This document shows positions 1-13,100 of a stretch of DNA of 64,000 nt, one piece after another. The stretch is from positions 705,166 through 769,165 of the forward strand of contig VWZW01001414.1 of assembly GCA_013397115.1 (NCBI GenBank), read 5' to 3'. This stretch comes from Edolisoma coerulescens (taxonomy: Eukaryota; Chordata; Aves; Passeriformes; Campephagidae). The translations under genes were made by a program, and so were the position numbers. Each line of letters starts with the position of its first letter. Within the stretch, counting starts at the first letter, position 1. The notes under the pieces are model-generated. The model was given only the letters and a program-made list of their open reading frames with translations. It searched no databases and had not been told where the DNA came from.

Positions 1-640
1 CAGCCTGGAGTCCCCTCACGGAACAGCGTCCGGGGCCACCTGCGCCGCCCGCGCTAGACACCGGCAACTTCGGGGGGTTTTCCGCGTTTTCTTTATTTTT
101 TCTCTCTTTTTTTTCCCCCTCCCCTTTCCTGGGCTCGGAGCGCAGCTGCGGAGCCCGAGGGTCGCTGGGGGGCCGGTACTGGCAGGCGGGGGGGCCGGCC
201 AGAGCGGCGGCACGCAGCCCACCCTTGAAAAAAGCTCGGAAACTACTTTTTCTCATAGTTATTCTACTGCGTGAGTTGGATTTTTTTGGTTGGTTGTTGG
301 NCGGCGGCCGCTGAAGCGCAGCCTGGAGTCCCCTCACGGAACAGCGTCCGGGGCCACCTGCGCCGCCCGCGCTAGACACCGGCAACTTCGGGGGGTTTTC
401 CGCGTTTTCTTTATTTTTTCTCTCTTTTTTTTCCCCCTCCCCTTTCCTGGGNGGGGGAGCCGGGTCCGGGTGCCGAGGCTGCCGCAGGGGCTGGAGCAGC
501 TCACGCTGTCACCGTGTTTTCCAAACCCATCCGCCTGTGCTGAAGGACTGCTGGTAACGCGTTGCTGGCTGCTCATGAATCCCAGAAACTGCTTTGCATA
601 ACAGTTTTATTTTCACGGAGTAATCTTCCCTGTTAGCTGT
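1..640. promoter_or_regulatory. GC-rich promoter-like block at the left edge, partly duplicated by the assembly
   Basis: This block is rich in CpG and polypyrimidine tracts and contrasts with the AT-rich DNA to its right, as expected of a CpG-island promoter or first exon. Single N bases stand at 301 and 452. The 133 bases at 1-133 recur exactly at 319-451, so the block is misassembled and its true order is uncertain. No coding exon can be recognised. In mammals the gene beside PSMD12 on this side is HELZ, transcribed leftward, so this could be its 5' end. That is inference from synteny, not something seen in the bases. Confidence 0.45.
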
Positions 641-3600
641 GTTTTCACTCTTTGGCAATCAGTTCTTAATACCTATGCTGTTTTGCAAACTGGCTTTTTC
701 AAGGCGTTCCCGGCTCGGCTGCCGTGGATGGGTGCCCTGTGCTCTGCACACGCTGTTGTGCTTTAGGGCAAAGTGGACAAGAAATTGGGGAAAAGCAGCT
801 TACTTCAGAATCTTAGGAAAGTTTATCACCAAAACAGGATTCCAGTGTTTTTTAAAAACTCTTCCTTCCCCTTTAATTGAAATAAGATCCAGATCATTTT
901 AGTATTGGATCTTCCTGTAAAATGTATTTACATTTATATTTAAATTTACGTCTAATGCCTCGTAACTCTTTGAAGACTAACCACCAACCAAGCCTCTGAT
1001 GCATTGCCACTGCAAGAAAATACTTGTGCCCAAGGTTTTCAATATTCATCAGTAATGCATTTATAAAGAGAGACCTCCTTGCAAAAATGTAAATACAGGA
1101 GGAAATAAATCTAAATAAATCCTTTACATTTGCAGCCTCAGTCTTAAATCAGTCCACTTTTTAATTCAACTTCATAACTAGTCGGGAGTACAGTTTTGCT
1201 GTCACAGAGGGGCGTGTGGGTGGTCCCAGCCTCAACGCAGGAGATGCTATTTCAGGATAAAACCCTCCTGTGGAACTTGCCCTAGGCCGTGTCTGCTGTC
1301 CCTGCTGCCAGCCTGACACCTTTCCTAGTGCTGTGACTTGTGTTTTCCATGGGCACTGTGCAAGGAACAGGGATCAGATAAAGCTGAAACCATGTTTGGG
1401 ATCCAACTAACTTTGTGTCATTCAGTCCAGGTTGTTGAAATGGAATTAGTCCTTTTACTTTCGAGGCTGGTTGTGTTTGGTTCTGAGTGAGCTTTATATT
1501 ACTGGTAATTTTTTTCTGCTAGAAAATGCAAAAGTTTTCTTTAAAATAAATGATAATTAGAAAAAGCAGTGGAAGATAAAATTTTTTTATATGCATATTT
1601 TTAGATATAAACACATATACCCTCTGAAGTTCAAGTTGGAGAAGACAGAAATGTAGTTGGGTTTATTTCTCACATAAGCTTTTTTGAGTCCATTTGTTCT
1701 GACAGTATTTTTTTATAATGTGCTAAGAAAAAAGTTGTATGGCAGTGACTGAGTTATAGGAGGATCTGTTCAGTGACAGACCCCATTCTTATTACTGTCT
1801 CTGCTAATTTAAAGTTCCAGATTGCAAGTACCAAGAGGCAAAGGCTGCTGTGAAAAGGTGGCAACTCTGCCCTGTAGGAACAGCCCAGAAAGGAGCTGGG
1901 AAGGACTACGGGAGCAGGGGAATCCCCATGTATAAAACAGAATGGAGCCTGTGCCCTTGCACCCACTGCTTTTAATGATCTTGGTACTTTAATTAACCCT
2001 TTTAGCTTCCATATGAAGGAAGTTTTAGTCTAATTTGTGAACTGGTCAAGTGTATTGCATAAAGGCTCAGTGGGCGTGCCAGAGGCTGGAGAGGGAGCCA
2101 GCAGCTCCGAGATGGGGGTGGCTGCCAAGCACTGTCCTGTGCAAGCACTGCCACTGAGCCTGCAGGCTTGGAACAACTCTCCTGTTTCCCTGTGGTGTCC
2201 CCTCCAAGCTCTTTCAAAGTCTTTGTTACCAGAGAGAAAGATGAAGACTGTTGGTCCAAAACAAATTGGGCTCCAAGTGCTCATTAACCTTGGAAATTCT
2301 GCTCAGAGTGAGAATCATATAGCAACTGGCTTATGGGATGAGATCCCAAATCCAAAGGGCCCAAAAATCCTAAATTTGAGTTCAGAGCCACTTCTGTGAT
2401 AACATCCCACGAGACAGAGTCTGGCCCAGGAACTGGTGACAGATGACCTCAGAAGAAAGAGACTTCGTGTAGCTTTCACTGACATGTTTCAATACAGTAT
2501 TGAAGGATAATTTAATGAAATAAGCTCATTATATTAGCTACTACTGTGGGAGGAACTCCATATATATCTATGAGACATCTCTTTCTCTTTCCTTGATGTG
2601 TATTACCCCAGTGGAAGCTGCAATTTTGCCTTCCAACCTCTGCTCTCCAACACATCATCCACAACCCCCCAGGACGAGCTGAGAAGCCAGGTTGTCACTG
2701 AGCACTGGGCGAGGCACAGAACCAGGTGTGTTACATGCTGACTACTGCCTTGCATTTCCAGAATTGTCCAGACTTCCTAAGTTCCTGGAATCCAGTGTGC
2801 TATGCTCACCAATGGGGTTTCATGGCAAGAGGAGAGCTCACAGTGCTAGACTTCTGCCCAAAGAGACCGGGAGCAGGGGGTCACATGGAGTCTGGGGGGA
2901 GAAGAAAAGCAACAGTGGATGTTGGAAATGTAAGAAATACCAAAGGCATAATGAGGAAACATGAGAGAGTAACAAAGACAAGGAATTCCCACTCAGCATC
3001 ATGAGACTTGACAGGATTCAGATCCTCAAAAGCCTAACAGTGATATTTCTAGGGACTCAATATAATGGTAAAATTTTAAAAAACCCTCCAATGAATGCAG
3101 TGATATCAAACTCAATTCCATTTGTACAATTTTTAGGATTTTGAAATCTTTCAAATCTGAAAATAGCGATTTCCTACTGGAAGTTTAGAAAGCCCACCCT
3201 GCCAGGGACCATGTATTCTGTACAAGGAATCCCTGTACAGAAGCCCTAACACATCCTGTCTCCCCACTCTTCAGTCAGGATTCTGTAAATGATGCTGGCT
3301 CACAGGGCTCACCCCTGTTCTGTGAAGCTAGGAGCCATGCCCTGGTCCTTGGAGAATCCAGGCTCCTTGCCAAAAACCAGGGGTTTGAAAACCTGGGGCC
3401 ACTCAGGGCTGCTAGGCTCCCTGCCATGAAGCCAAGATCTGAGCAGAGCGCTGAAAGGTGTGGCACAGATTCTGGCAGAGCTGGGAACTCTCAAACCTTC
3501 ACTTGCTCCAGGGCTAATGGAGAGTTGGTAGCCAAAAAGCCCTCGAGTCCTGGCTCGCCCATGAGCTGCACACTTGGAATCAGAACTACAGCTTGGTTTC

Positions 3601-6600
3601 TACATTTTCAAAACAAAACTATTCTAATTATTTGAAACTTATACTGCTATTTTTTTTCTTTCTCTTCTGCTTTCACAGGAAGTTCAGAAAATCAATTTCC
3701 ATTCTATGTTCAAGTTCACTCCTGTTTCTGGGAACTGGTATTTTGTGAATACAGAAAACTCCATTTTCCATCAGCTCCACTCATGATGTCTAACCAGAAT
3801 ACAGGAAAAACCATTACAATTAACATGTAAAAGTAATAAGGACATAATGGAATACATTCAGCAGGGAATTGCCTCCCTGACCCTGCAGCCCAACATCCCA
3901 GCAGGCTTCTTGAACAGATCGTTCACCCCCGAGGAACAAAACAACAGGAGGCCTTTCTCAATGGAAGTGCCAGACAGATTGCAGCAACAGGAGCAATGTT
4001 TTTATTGTCTTAGCACACTGGACCTTTATAAATTTTTGAACTCCCTCAGAAGCAGCAATCATGGGAAAGTAACAGAAGTTAAGTGGTTTACCCTCTTCCA
4101 CAAACAAGGCAGTGGTAGACCTGGGGTTAGATAGCAACAGTAATTCTTAGTCTTACTAAACAATAAAGCAAACTGTTTCTAGGCAGCCATTAATGTCTGG
4201 TTATTAGGCTGAAGAGTAGCAAGTTTTGATTTTCCAGCATGAAAATTCCCCTGGAATTCCTCCAGAGTCCTCTAATGAACAGATGATCTCAACTTTAATC
4301 TTACTTCGTAATTATCCAAGGGTAACATTTCAACATGGACTCCTTAAACACATGTAATTTCTAGAGCAAGTAATATTCAAACTAATTCATTTCTCCTTTG
4401 ATCCACAAAATGAGAGTGTTGAGAAGCAACCAGCAACAAGGGGATGTTGAGGGTACACTGAGGAGATAGAAACTACAAAGGTCAGAGTAATGTGATGGTT
4501 TGGTCCCACACTGTCGAGATCAAAGATCTTCAGTCTCTGTGCATTTTTTTTAAGAAGCTGCCATGTCTTTATGCTGACCTTTAAATTGCTCATGGAGGAG
4601 TTATATCTGACATATATCTGCATTCTTGAGATGAACTGGCACCAAAAATTTATAGCTTTCTTCCTAGCAACCTGAATGTGACAACCTTTTCCAGACAGAC
4701 TCAAGATACACTTTCATTTTCATCAATGGCAGTCTGCAAGCAAAAAAAAACCACCAAACCCAAACTTCAGGCTAAAAAGATTCTTTTCCACTCACTTGGA
4801 GTTACCCTATAGCCTAAAAATTCCAGAGTTTTGTCTTAAAACTTCTATTTTAACTTTGTGATGTATGGGGAGGGAAACCCTGAGGGATTCTTGCTTCTGG
4901 TAACAAGTACTCAGAACACAGCAGAAGTCTCACTCTGAGGACAGGGAGGGAGTCTGCCTTGGGCAGTATGTTCCAAACCAAGACTAAGGGGCTCCCAGTG
5001 CGAACAAAAATGTATTTCAGATCAAAAGGCAGAGAGCTTGATGATTGTGGATCTTTGGCATGAATACAGACCATGAAAGTAAACCTTCATAATACTTCTG
5101 AACTGACTTTTAAGGAGATACCTGAACTCTTGAAAGATAAGAGTTCTTCCATGTTCTTTCTAATGCTGACAGCAAAAGGTGGTTGTGAGGGGAGAGAAAC
5201 CACCTCCTCTCTCCAACAAACTCATGCTCTAAATGCAGCCAAAGGCAGCAGAGCAGGATAGAGCCAGGCCAGAGAGGGAGGAGAATCTGCAAGAAACGCA
5301 GAAAGAAGAGCCAGGGAGCCACCAAAACATTCCACTCTAGGATAAAAAGGAAAAGAGGGTTGGCTGGGGAAACAGGTCCAACATATCTCATCTGGTAGAA
5401 GCATCAGAGGCTTAAATGCTTGGGGTTGAAGATTCCAGACCAGATTGCAAATGGAAGAAAAATGTTTATGATAAGAACAGGGAGAGGCAAGTTCCCACTT
5501 CCCCTGATGACCCATTTTCCCCTCTGATAGCTCTTGCCTCGGTTTCCAGAAGATACATTGGTTTTTAAGCTACTCTGTCCATTGTTCTGACAGCAGCCAG
5601 TTTTGCTCATGCTATGAAAGCCTCCCAATGGCCAGAACATCCCATGCTCAGACATGGTCATGACAAGGTTTTAAACAACTTGTACAACTGAGATTATAAT
5701 ACAATTTAGGAAGTTGGATGGTAAACATTCCGTGCATTCTGAACAACTGCTCCTCTTCCTTCCCTCACTGATAGTTCAGCTGCCTTTTTGTTGTTCAAAC
5801 GCAGTGAGCTGGATTGGAAAGGCTTTGAAAGTTACAAGCCTTCCAAATTACATTCCCAAATAACCCTTATTTCCCATAAGTTATGGCCAAAGCCTGCATT
5901 TCAAATACAAATCACTGTTTACAAGCTTCTATCTTTTCCTGTCCCTTCAGACTTCCCTCACTCAAAATCCCTGTTTGGAGTTTCCCAATTTCAGTGTATT
6001 CACATGAACAGAGCATTATGCTGAATGAAGCTCAGTGTGCTTGTAAAGAGATGGGATTTATACATATCTCAATACATCATTTACAGTTATAGTCTCTACT
6101 TAATTAATTATGAACAGAATAGTTATGGCTAGCATTAAAAATCATTCCAAACCAGAGCAAATTCAGTGGAAGTTCCATTGATTCTTACTACACTACTCGT
6201 GCTGCTATTTTACTTCCTTAAAAAATCAGATCAGGAGGAAAAGTCCACAGCTTCCCTCCATTACAAGGAAGTTAAAGTAAATAATAAGGGCATTATCTGC
6301 TCAGAATGTAACACACGCATGATGAGAAGCAGCAGCTTTAAAGCACCATCTTCGCTAACTGATTAATTGCCATTGCAGCCTTTACAAACTGTAACAACAA
6401 AACAGGCAAAATTAGTGACTTGCAAACAACATTTAGGTACTTATTCATGTATTGATTGCTCTGGCAGCTCAGAATTAATTAATAAATTCTAACTGTAGTA
6501 CTAACTCACAAGAAACAGCATTATTCATAAGCATAAACATCCAGAAATTTGTTCAAAGAGTATCTGACATAACTTCACAATATTATCATTGTAAGTTACC

Positions 6601-6740
6601 TCTTTGTAAAACCCTAGGTTTTTATTATTTACAGTATATCCTCTCAATCACAGCCTCAAAAATAGTCCTGTAATGAAATAACCACAGAATTATGCGTTAG
6701 ACGGATAAGGGTACACATGGAAAAAAAGAAATCACAAGAC
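641..6740. other. intergenic DNA without a supported gene
   Basis: AT-rich sequence between the left-edge GC block and the PSMD12 3' end. Open frames here are short (120 codons or fewer), resemble no family I know and show no exon-like splice context. The only interspersed repeat I can name is a MIR-like remnant near 4.06-4.13 kb. The rest holds nothing I can identify. Confidence 0.6.
4061..4130 (-). repeat. MIR-like SINE remnant
   Basis: Read on the minus strand, the segment follows the core and 3' part of the MIR consensus: a CCCAG-type box, then a CTACCACT stretch, then a CACTTAACTTCTGT stretch. It is diverged, as expected of an ancient amniote SINE. An L2 tail, which shares this 3' sequence, is the alternative. 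Confidence 0.38.
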
Positions 6741-6763
6741 TATTATTATACAGGCAATACAGT

Positions 6764-6769
6764 TTTATT
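6764..6769 (-). terminator. PSMD12: probable PSMD12 polyadenylation signal (AATAAA)
   Basis: The minus strand reads AATAAA about 215 bases after the PSMD12 stop codon, followed by a T/GT-rich stretch that suits a cleavage site near 6735-6755. Another AATAAA-type hexamer lies about 150 bases further on, so a longer 3' UTR is possible. Confidence 0.6.
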
Positions 6770-6981
6770 CTGTTCTTTCACCAATTGTAGCAAAAACATT
6801 TAACAACTGAATGAATAATCAAGGGAACTTAATTGTCAACAGGAATTTCAGAATTATGTTCTAAATTTTAGACCAGGAAGGCTTGACAGGGAGAAAACAA
6901 ACCATATACACACTTGTAATAATAGTCTCTATTATGAAGATTTAATGCCTTCTTTAAAAGCACTGAGATTATTGAGGCACC

Positions 6982-7191
6982 TTACTGCAGGTTATGGATC
7001 ATCTCTTCTTTGGCAATGAGATGTGTGGTTTTGTTAACTAGGGCCATGAGGGAGTTGAGTTTGTGAGACCAGTCATTGAGTATATTGTTTGGGTCCTTAG
7101 GCCTCTGGAAATTGATAATTCCTGCCAGCCTGTCTACTTTAGCAAAGATGGTCTTATTAACTACTAGGTTAGACAAGAACTCCTCCGATTC
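6982..7191 (-). CDS. PSMD12: PSMD12 coding exon 11 (residues 388-456 and stop)
   Basis: A 210-nt coding stretch from a TTTACAG acceptor to TAA at 6982-6984. It starts ESEEFLSNLVVNKTIFAKVD (end of the PCI domain) and finishes with the C-terminal helix KEEMIHNLQ that joins the lid helical bundle. Confidence 0.97.
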   Translation of the reverse strand, partial: ESEEFLSNLVVNKTIFAKVDRLAGIINFQRPKDPNNILNDWSHKLNSLMALVNKTTHLIAKEEMIHNLQ

Positions 7192-10100
7192 CTGTAAAGA
7201 CAAACAGCACTAAGTCAAGAAAATAGCATTTTTACCTACAAAACATCAGAATTCCTCCCAAACAGCATGAAAGCACCAGGAACAAGATTTTCTTTCTACA
7301 CAAGTACAGCTGTAACAATATTGTACTTTAAAAAATGCATGGTACTTTAATATTACACATGCTGGCAATGCAAGGTACTAGCACCAACTATTAAAAAAAA
7401 AATTCCTTTTTGTTTTCAGTTGACCTATATCTGATTATCCTTCATGAAATTAAAAGTTTAATATACTACCCCAAAAGACTTTTACACTTTGGAGTACTTG
7501 GCTACACAGATACCAGAGCAAGTCATGTGGTAAGCAAGGCTTAGGAAAATCCCAGTGAATTAATTACTGGCCACTGTCAAAAAAGGGTTATTTCTGAGTT
7601 TGTGGGAAAAGCAGATTTCATGAAAAGGCAGAAGGGTAAAGCTCTTCATTTGCACTCAAAACACCAGGATGTGTCATCCTACTTGGAAAGCTCCTGAAAA
7701 CACAAAGGAGGGTGGCAGGAAGACCCCCTCCCCACCCCATGTTCCCGAAGTGCCACCACCTATGAACAGGGACATTTACAGGTGAAGGACCCTCTCTTCA
7801 GTTGGTTTTCATCCCTCATTGACAAGAACTTTTTAACACTGAAACACCAGACAAGAAGCTCCAGCATTTACACAAGGCCTTGAACATAAATGAACTTCTA
7901 AGAGCAGCTTTTGCCTTATGGGTATGTGCGTCATGAAACTGAGTTTAATGTTTAAAGAATACTTTTCTAACTTCCATAAAGGCAGAAAATTAAATCAAAC
8001 ATGAACATGACTCTGCTGAATACTCACATCTCTGCCACACACACACACACCCCCCCCACACCCACACCCACACACCTCCCTTATGAAAGAAGGATAAGCA
8101 AAGGAAGACTTACATCAACAGACAGATCCAGGAGCTGTGCCATTCTCTTCATTGTAATTCTGGTATAATATTTAGCCATTATTCTAATATTCTGGAATAA
8201 AAGTGTTCAGAGTAGAGGGTTATGTGCAAAAAATAATTGAAGTAGGCTGCAAAAATATAAAAGTCCATGTTAAAAGCAGATTAGGAACTGTAGTGCTCTA
8301 ATGGCAGTCCGGCATGGGGGACATAAGGGGTTGTGAACAAACAGCTCTTTTGCTGGCAGAAGGTATAAAAGTCTCAACATGACAAATTATTAAAAAAAAG
8401 AAATCAACCAATTATGAATTTAATACAAAGCAAGACTACAATTTATGCTTTATTGAAACGTGAATGCTCAATCTCATTTGAGTGCAATATGCTCTTTTTG
8501 GTGGCAACTGTGCCAAATATATCTATATATATCTATATAAATATCATAATGATATACAAGCAAGTAAAATCTTGAAATACAACACAACAGAAAAAACACC
8601 TTATCTGCTGCTTTATTAGCTACTTTTTTGTCTTCTTTGTGATTAACATCAAGGAAAAAGCATTTTTAGCTGAGGCACTGAGTACACAGCTACTGCCTAA
8701 AGACACTGATACTTACATGTTCCACAACTCTGTTCTTTAAATCTTTCCATCTCTTTTCACCTTCCTCTGTACAGCCAAAAACATCTGTTGCAGGACTGTC
8801 AAGGGATCCTTCTCTCAACTCCTTCCCATATTCTTCAACTAGGGCACTCCACCTCATCAGCTCCATGGTGGTAAATAGTTTTAGGAGGTCTCTAAATGGT
8901 TTAGTACAGTTGAATTACAATCCTGTATTAATAAGGCCTAGTTCATACTTCAAACAGATCTAAGGCATAATTTTAGATGTTTCATTCTTATTACCATAAA
9001 TAATGGGGGCAGCTCAAGTCAGACTGTTTTTCTAACAAAGACCTTTCTCTTACAAGAGACATTTATTTTCACATAGAACAATCACGACATTTTTGCAGTA
9101 TTCTTAATGCAGCATTAAATTCAGAGTTGCTTACAGCAGACTCAGCATAAAGAGATTTCACTTGCACTGTTCGAGAGAGACACTTCTTAATCTAAGAATT
9201 GGTTATTAGAAAGGATACTTACTTATACTTGGGGATTTCTTCTAGCTTTTTGTCACTACTAATTCTGTGCACCAAATCGGACTGTTCATTGTCGTAAGGT
9301 GAAAGAATAACATAAAGAACAACGCTCTTCAGTGCCTGTTTAAGAGGAAAGAGTGTGGGTTTTTTCCATAATTAAACAGAGGAATTGCCAACACTGATTA
9401 CAGAGCTTAGAGTTTAATATGGAAAAGATTTAAGCTCAGTGTATTAAGAAATTAAGGCGAAATTGATGTCATCTTGCAGAAATGAGCTGTGGTACATTTA
9501 AATTGACACAGGTTAACCAAAACTCTAGTATTTCAAATAAATACATGAAAAAAAAAAAATATTTTCAAACGTGAAAGACATCTGTACTGCACACAGAACA
9601 GCACTGAGACCACACTTGCACAGCTGTTTGTAATCTCTACACTTGTATGAAACAGTTGAGACAGTCTCAATTTCAAAGGTAATACAAAGAAGATGTTGGT
9701 TATAAATATTCTTTTGCATCCAACTTTATCATATCTGTTTTCAACTAACCAATTTGTTAATATAGCCATTTAAAAACAGACTGATGAGTTATTTCATCCA
9801 CTATACCCTGATGTGGTAAGAAATGGGTATTTGTCACATGGAAATGCAGACATTTTGTAGGTACGGTTTTTTTACCTGTTGCCACTTTTCACTTTCAGCC
9901 TGGATACAGGGAGTGTCATAAATGGCTCTGTAGTGCTTACAGATGGAGAGGTAGGAGCCTTCATGTTGATCCAGCTGGATCATTAAGTTGTAGTATTTCA
10001 ACTTTAGTTTCTGAAACAGTATCAAAAAGTCGAATTAACACAGCTCCATGACAGGTAAATGAAATTCAACTGAACCCCAGAAAACACAGAGATTTAAATA

Positions 10101-13100
10101 AATACACTTGGACCTGAAGAGAAGTAAATCAGATTAAAATTTGGGTGGTGGGAGGGAGAAAGAGTGAGAAATCCTCCACGGACTTACTTCTGTGTTTTCT
10201 TCTTGAAAAAATTTTGTATTAATTTTTTTGCTGATAATTTGAGTCCGAATATAGTCTTTTACAGCTAGACAGAGTCTCATCTGCTCCAAGATAAATTCTA
10301 CACGTTCTTTCTTTTCCATTGAACCGTAGGTTTCCACCTGAAATGAAAATATAACTACTTAATGTTGTCAAAGTCAAATCAAGTGAAAGTTTAACTGTGC
10401 CAGAAGAGTGGGAGGTTGTCTGGAGGCAGAACACACCAAAACAAAACAGCAGAAAAAAAGCTATTACAGAGTTAAGTGAAAATGGAATAAAGGTTATTCC
10501 ATTTTAATTATCACCCCCATTTACACCAAAGAATCCACCAACACTAAACTCAATGCACTATGAAAAGAATTGAAATCTACTTTCCAAGTGGAAAATATTC
10601 TATGTAGCTCAACCATGAGATTAACAAAAGCAGTTAAAGCTGAACCACACTTTCACTAATAACAGTTCATCTCATTCCAGGCATTTCTGCAAACATTCCT
10701 GATTCAGTTTCTAAACAATCTGAGAACAGTCAGAATTAATTGCTATTGCTGATGCACTTCTGAGTCCCAAGGCGTTACCTGCAACTCTTGCAGAATCGAG
10801 GCAGCCTCCTTCACCTCCCCATTCTGTTCCTTTATTGTTGCAAGTGTCTTTGTCAGGCGAGCGCGTTCGATTTCCACATATATCTGAGAGCAGAAGGAAG
10901 AGTTTAAACCCTGGAATTCTCTAAAGAGGAGTGCAAACTCTGAGACTGCAACCCCCCGGGAAATACAATTGATGCTGTCATCACACAACCACTTAATTTG
11001 TTGAGTATCCATCCACTACACTGGCACTATCCACAATATACACTGATGAAATACAATGGGTAACTGACACACCAAGGTTTTTTGGACCAAATTAATCTAA
11101 AAAATAACGTCTACACTGACCTATGATTCTTTAAGCAAACACAAAGGGATATGCAATGTGAATAAAGTATTATATATTTTGTCTGCTAGAATATATTGAA
11201 ACAGAGAGGAAGTTACACTTTATGTTCAATGTGTACTAAGTACTACCCTTTAAATTATTTCACTTACTCCTAACCAGCCATTAATCAACAAGATTTGATT
11301 ACTAACAATTTAGACTAACAGACAGAAGTCATAACATTGACACAAATTTGCCTTAATTCAGAATTCTTTATTTTCTTAAAGCAAAAGGAACACAATATAA
11401 GTAACTCACTTGGTCTAATGCTTTGGTATCACCTTCTATAATGCACACCATAACTATATGTAACACCTTGCTAAGTGCAGCAGAAATTAAACTAAACCTG
11501 CCCATTTCTCTACCAAATTCAAATACATAGCATTTTAAAAAGTGAAAAGTAAATGGCATTTTAGAATTTTGAAATGTATTGCTAACTATATTAATAATAC
11601 ATCTAGATACTTACATCATAGGAACATGACCAGTGTTTCAGCATATGATTTAAATATGGAAAATATTTGCAGTCTTTTGGGAGGAAATAAACTACTTGGC
11701 TTCTCAAGTTAATTTAAAAATTACTTTTGCTCTTACTTGCACAAGATTAAAAAAATAATGCTAAGAAACTACACTTTTAAAGAAGGTGAACATTTTTATT
11801 CTACCTTTTAGACATTGAGTCTTAAAACAAAATCTTACTTTTCCTTCTGTGACCATACGCAACGTGTCGATTAAGCGCAGTTTGACTGGTAAGTCTGTGA
11901 TTTCTTCAACGTAAGTGCAGCACTGCTGGACCATTTTAGCAACTGCCTAGTATGAAAACAGAGGGGAAAAACATACTGTTGTTTTAGATTTCCCTAATGA
12001 ATTCAAGCTGTAACGCTCAGAGGTAAGTAATAAATAGTTTCACATCACACTAAAGAGACTCATTTCAGCAAAAAGCACACAAGATCCATCTCCTCACTTT
12101 GATTCGTGAAGATGTGTACAATGATGCTACTGACTGATGCTACAAGGCAAATGTGATGCTGTTCTGTCATTTTTTTATCTCAGTTTTTCCAACACTGAAA
12201 ATAATCCATGGCATGCAGTTCTATCCTGAAAAGCAATTCCTCTTCTGCCAAATCCACATGGACTGGCAGAACTTCTCTGCTTGCCCTAAGACCCGCGTGG
12301 CTGAAGAGACGTGTATCTTCTCCTAACTGTGTGCACTACCCCCTCTCCTTAGAACACCTGTAGATTCTCAGGAAGGGAAGGAAGAGGGATGATTTTTTCC
12401 TTCAGTGGCAAGCACAGGTATTGGAATGTGCACTTCTGGTAACAACGCTGACAAAGCTGGTAAAATTATTATTAAAATATCTACTTCTAAAAAAAACCCC
12501 TAGAATGAAACTTCTAGAAATGTCTTCCTCAAGAAGTTTCAAATTCAAAATTCAGCTGGAATGATCCAAGCCTTCAGCTACAGTCTGTGCAAGTCAGAGA
12601 ACTAAACTGCACTCTTACTTTTACACACACTAGTGATGATTCCGCGCGCAAAACAACAGGTAACCCTTTCCTTCCTAAAACCATGATGCCATTAAAATTA
12701 CCTGCTGCTGACTTCTATTTAAGTCAAACTGAACACACAGAGTGCAATAAACTTCACACTTCCTTAAATGCAAGTGCTTTATACCAAAGTATGCCGGTTT
12801 CAAAAGCAAGCATGCAAAGCACACATTTCACATGAGCACAATAAATTGCAGTAACTCTGTTTAATGTACATCTGAACATGAAGAATATGTCTACAATACA
12901 CACTGCAGAAGACTGTAAAGATGAACCACCATCTTTACACAGAAAGTCCTTACACATATGGGGGGACCAGATATGTGATACAGCTCCAAAATACATTTTT
13001 TTCTTTGTTTCAAAGGATTAAATTCACCTGTTTTAACTGACTTCTTCTCTTTGACAGAAGAATAATATTTTCATTAAGAGCATCCCAGTCTTTAGCTTCA

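Noticed and set aside
1..640. HELZ coding exon
   Set aside because: No HELZ protein sequence is visible; only synteny suggests that the GC-rich block belongs to that gene.
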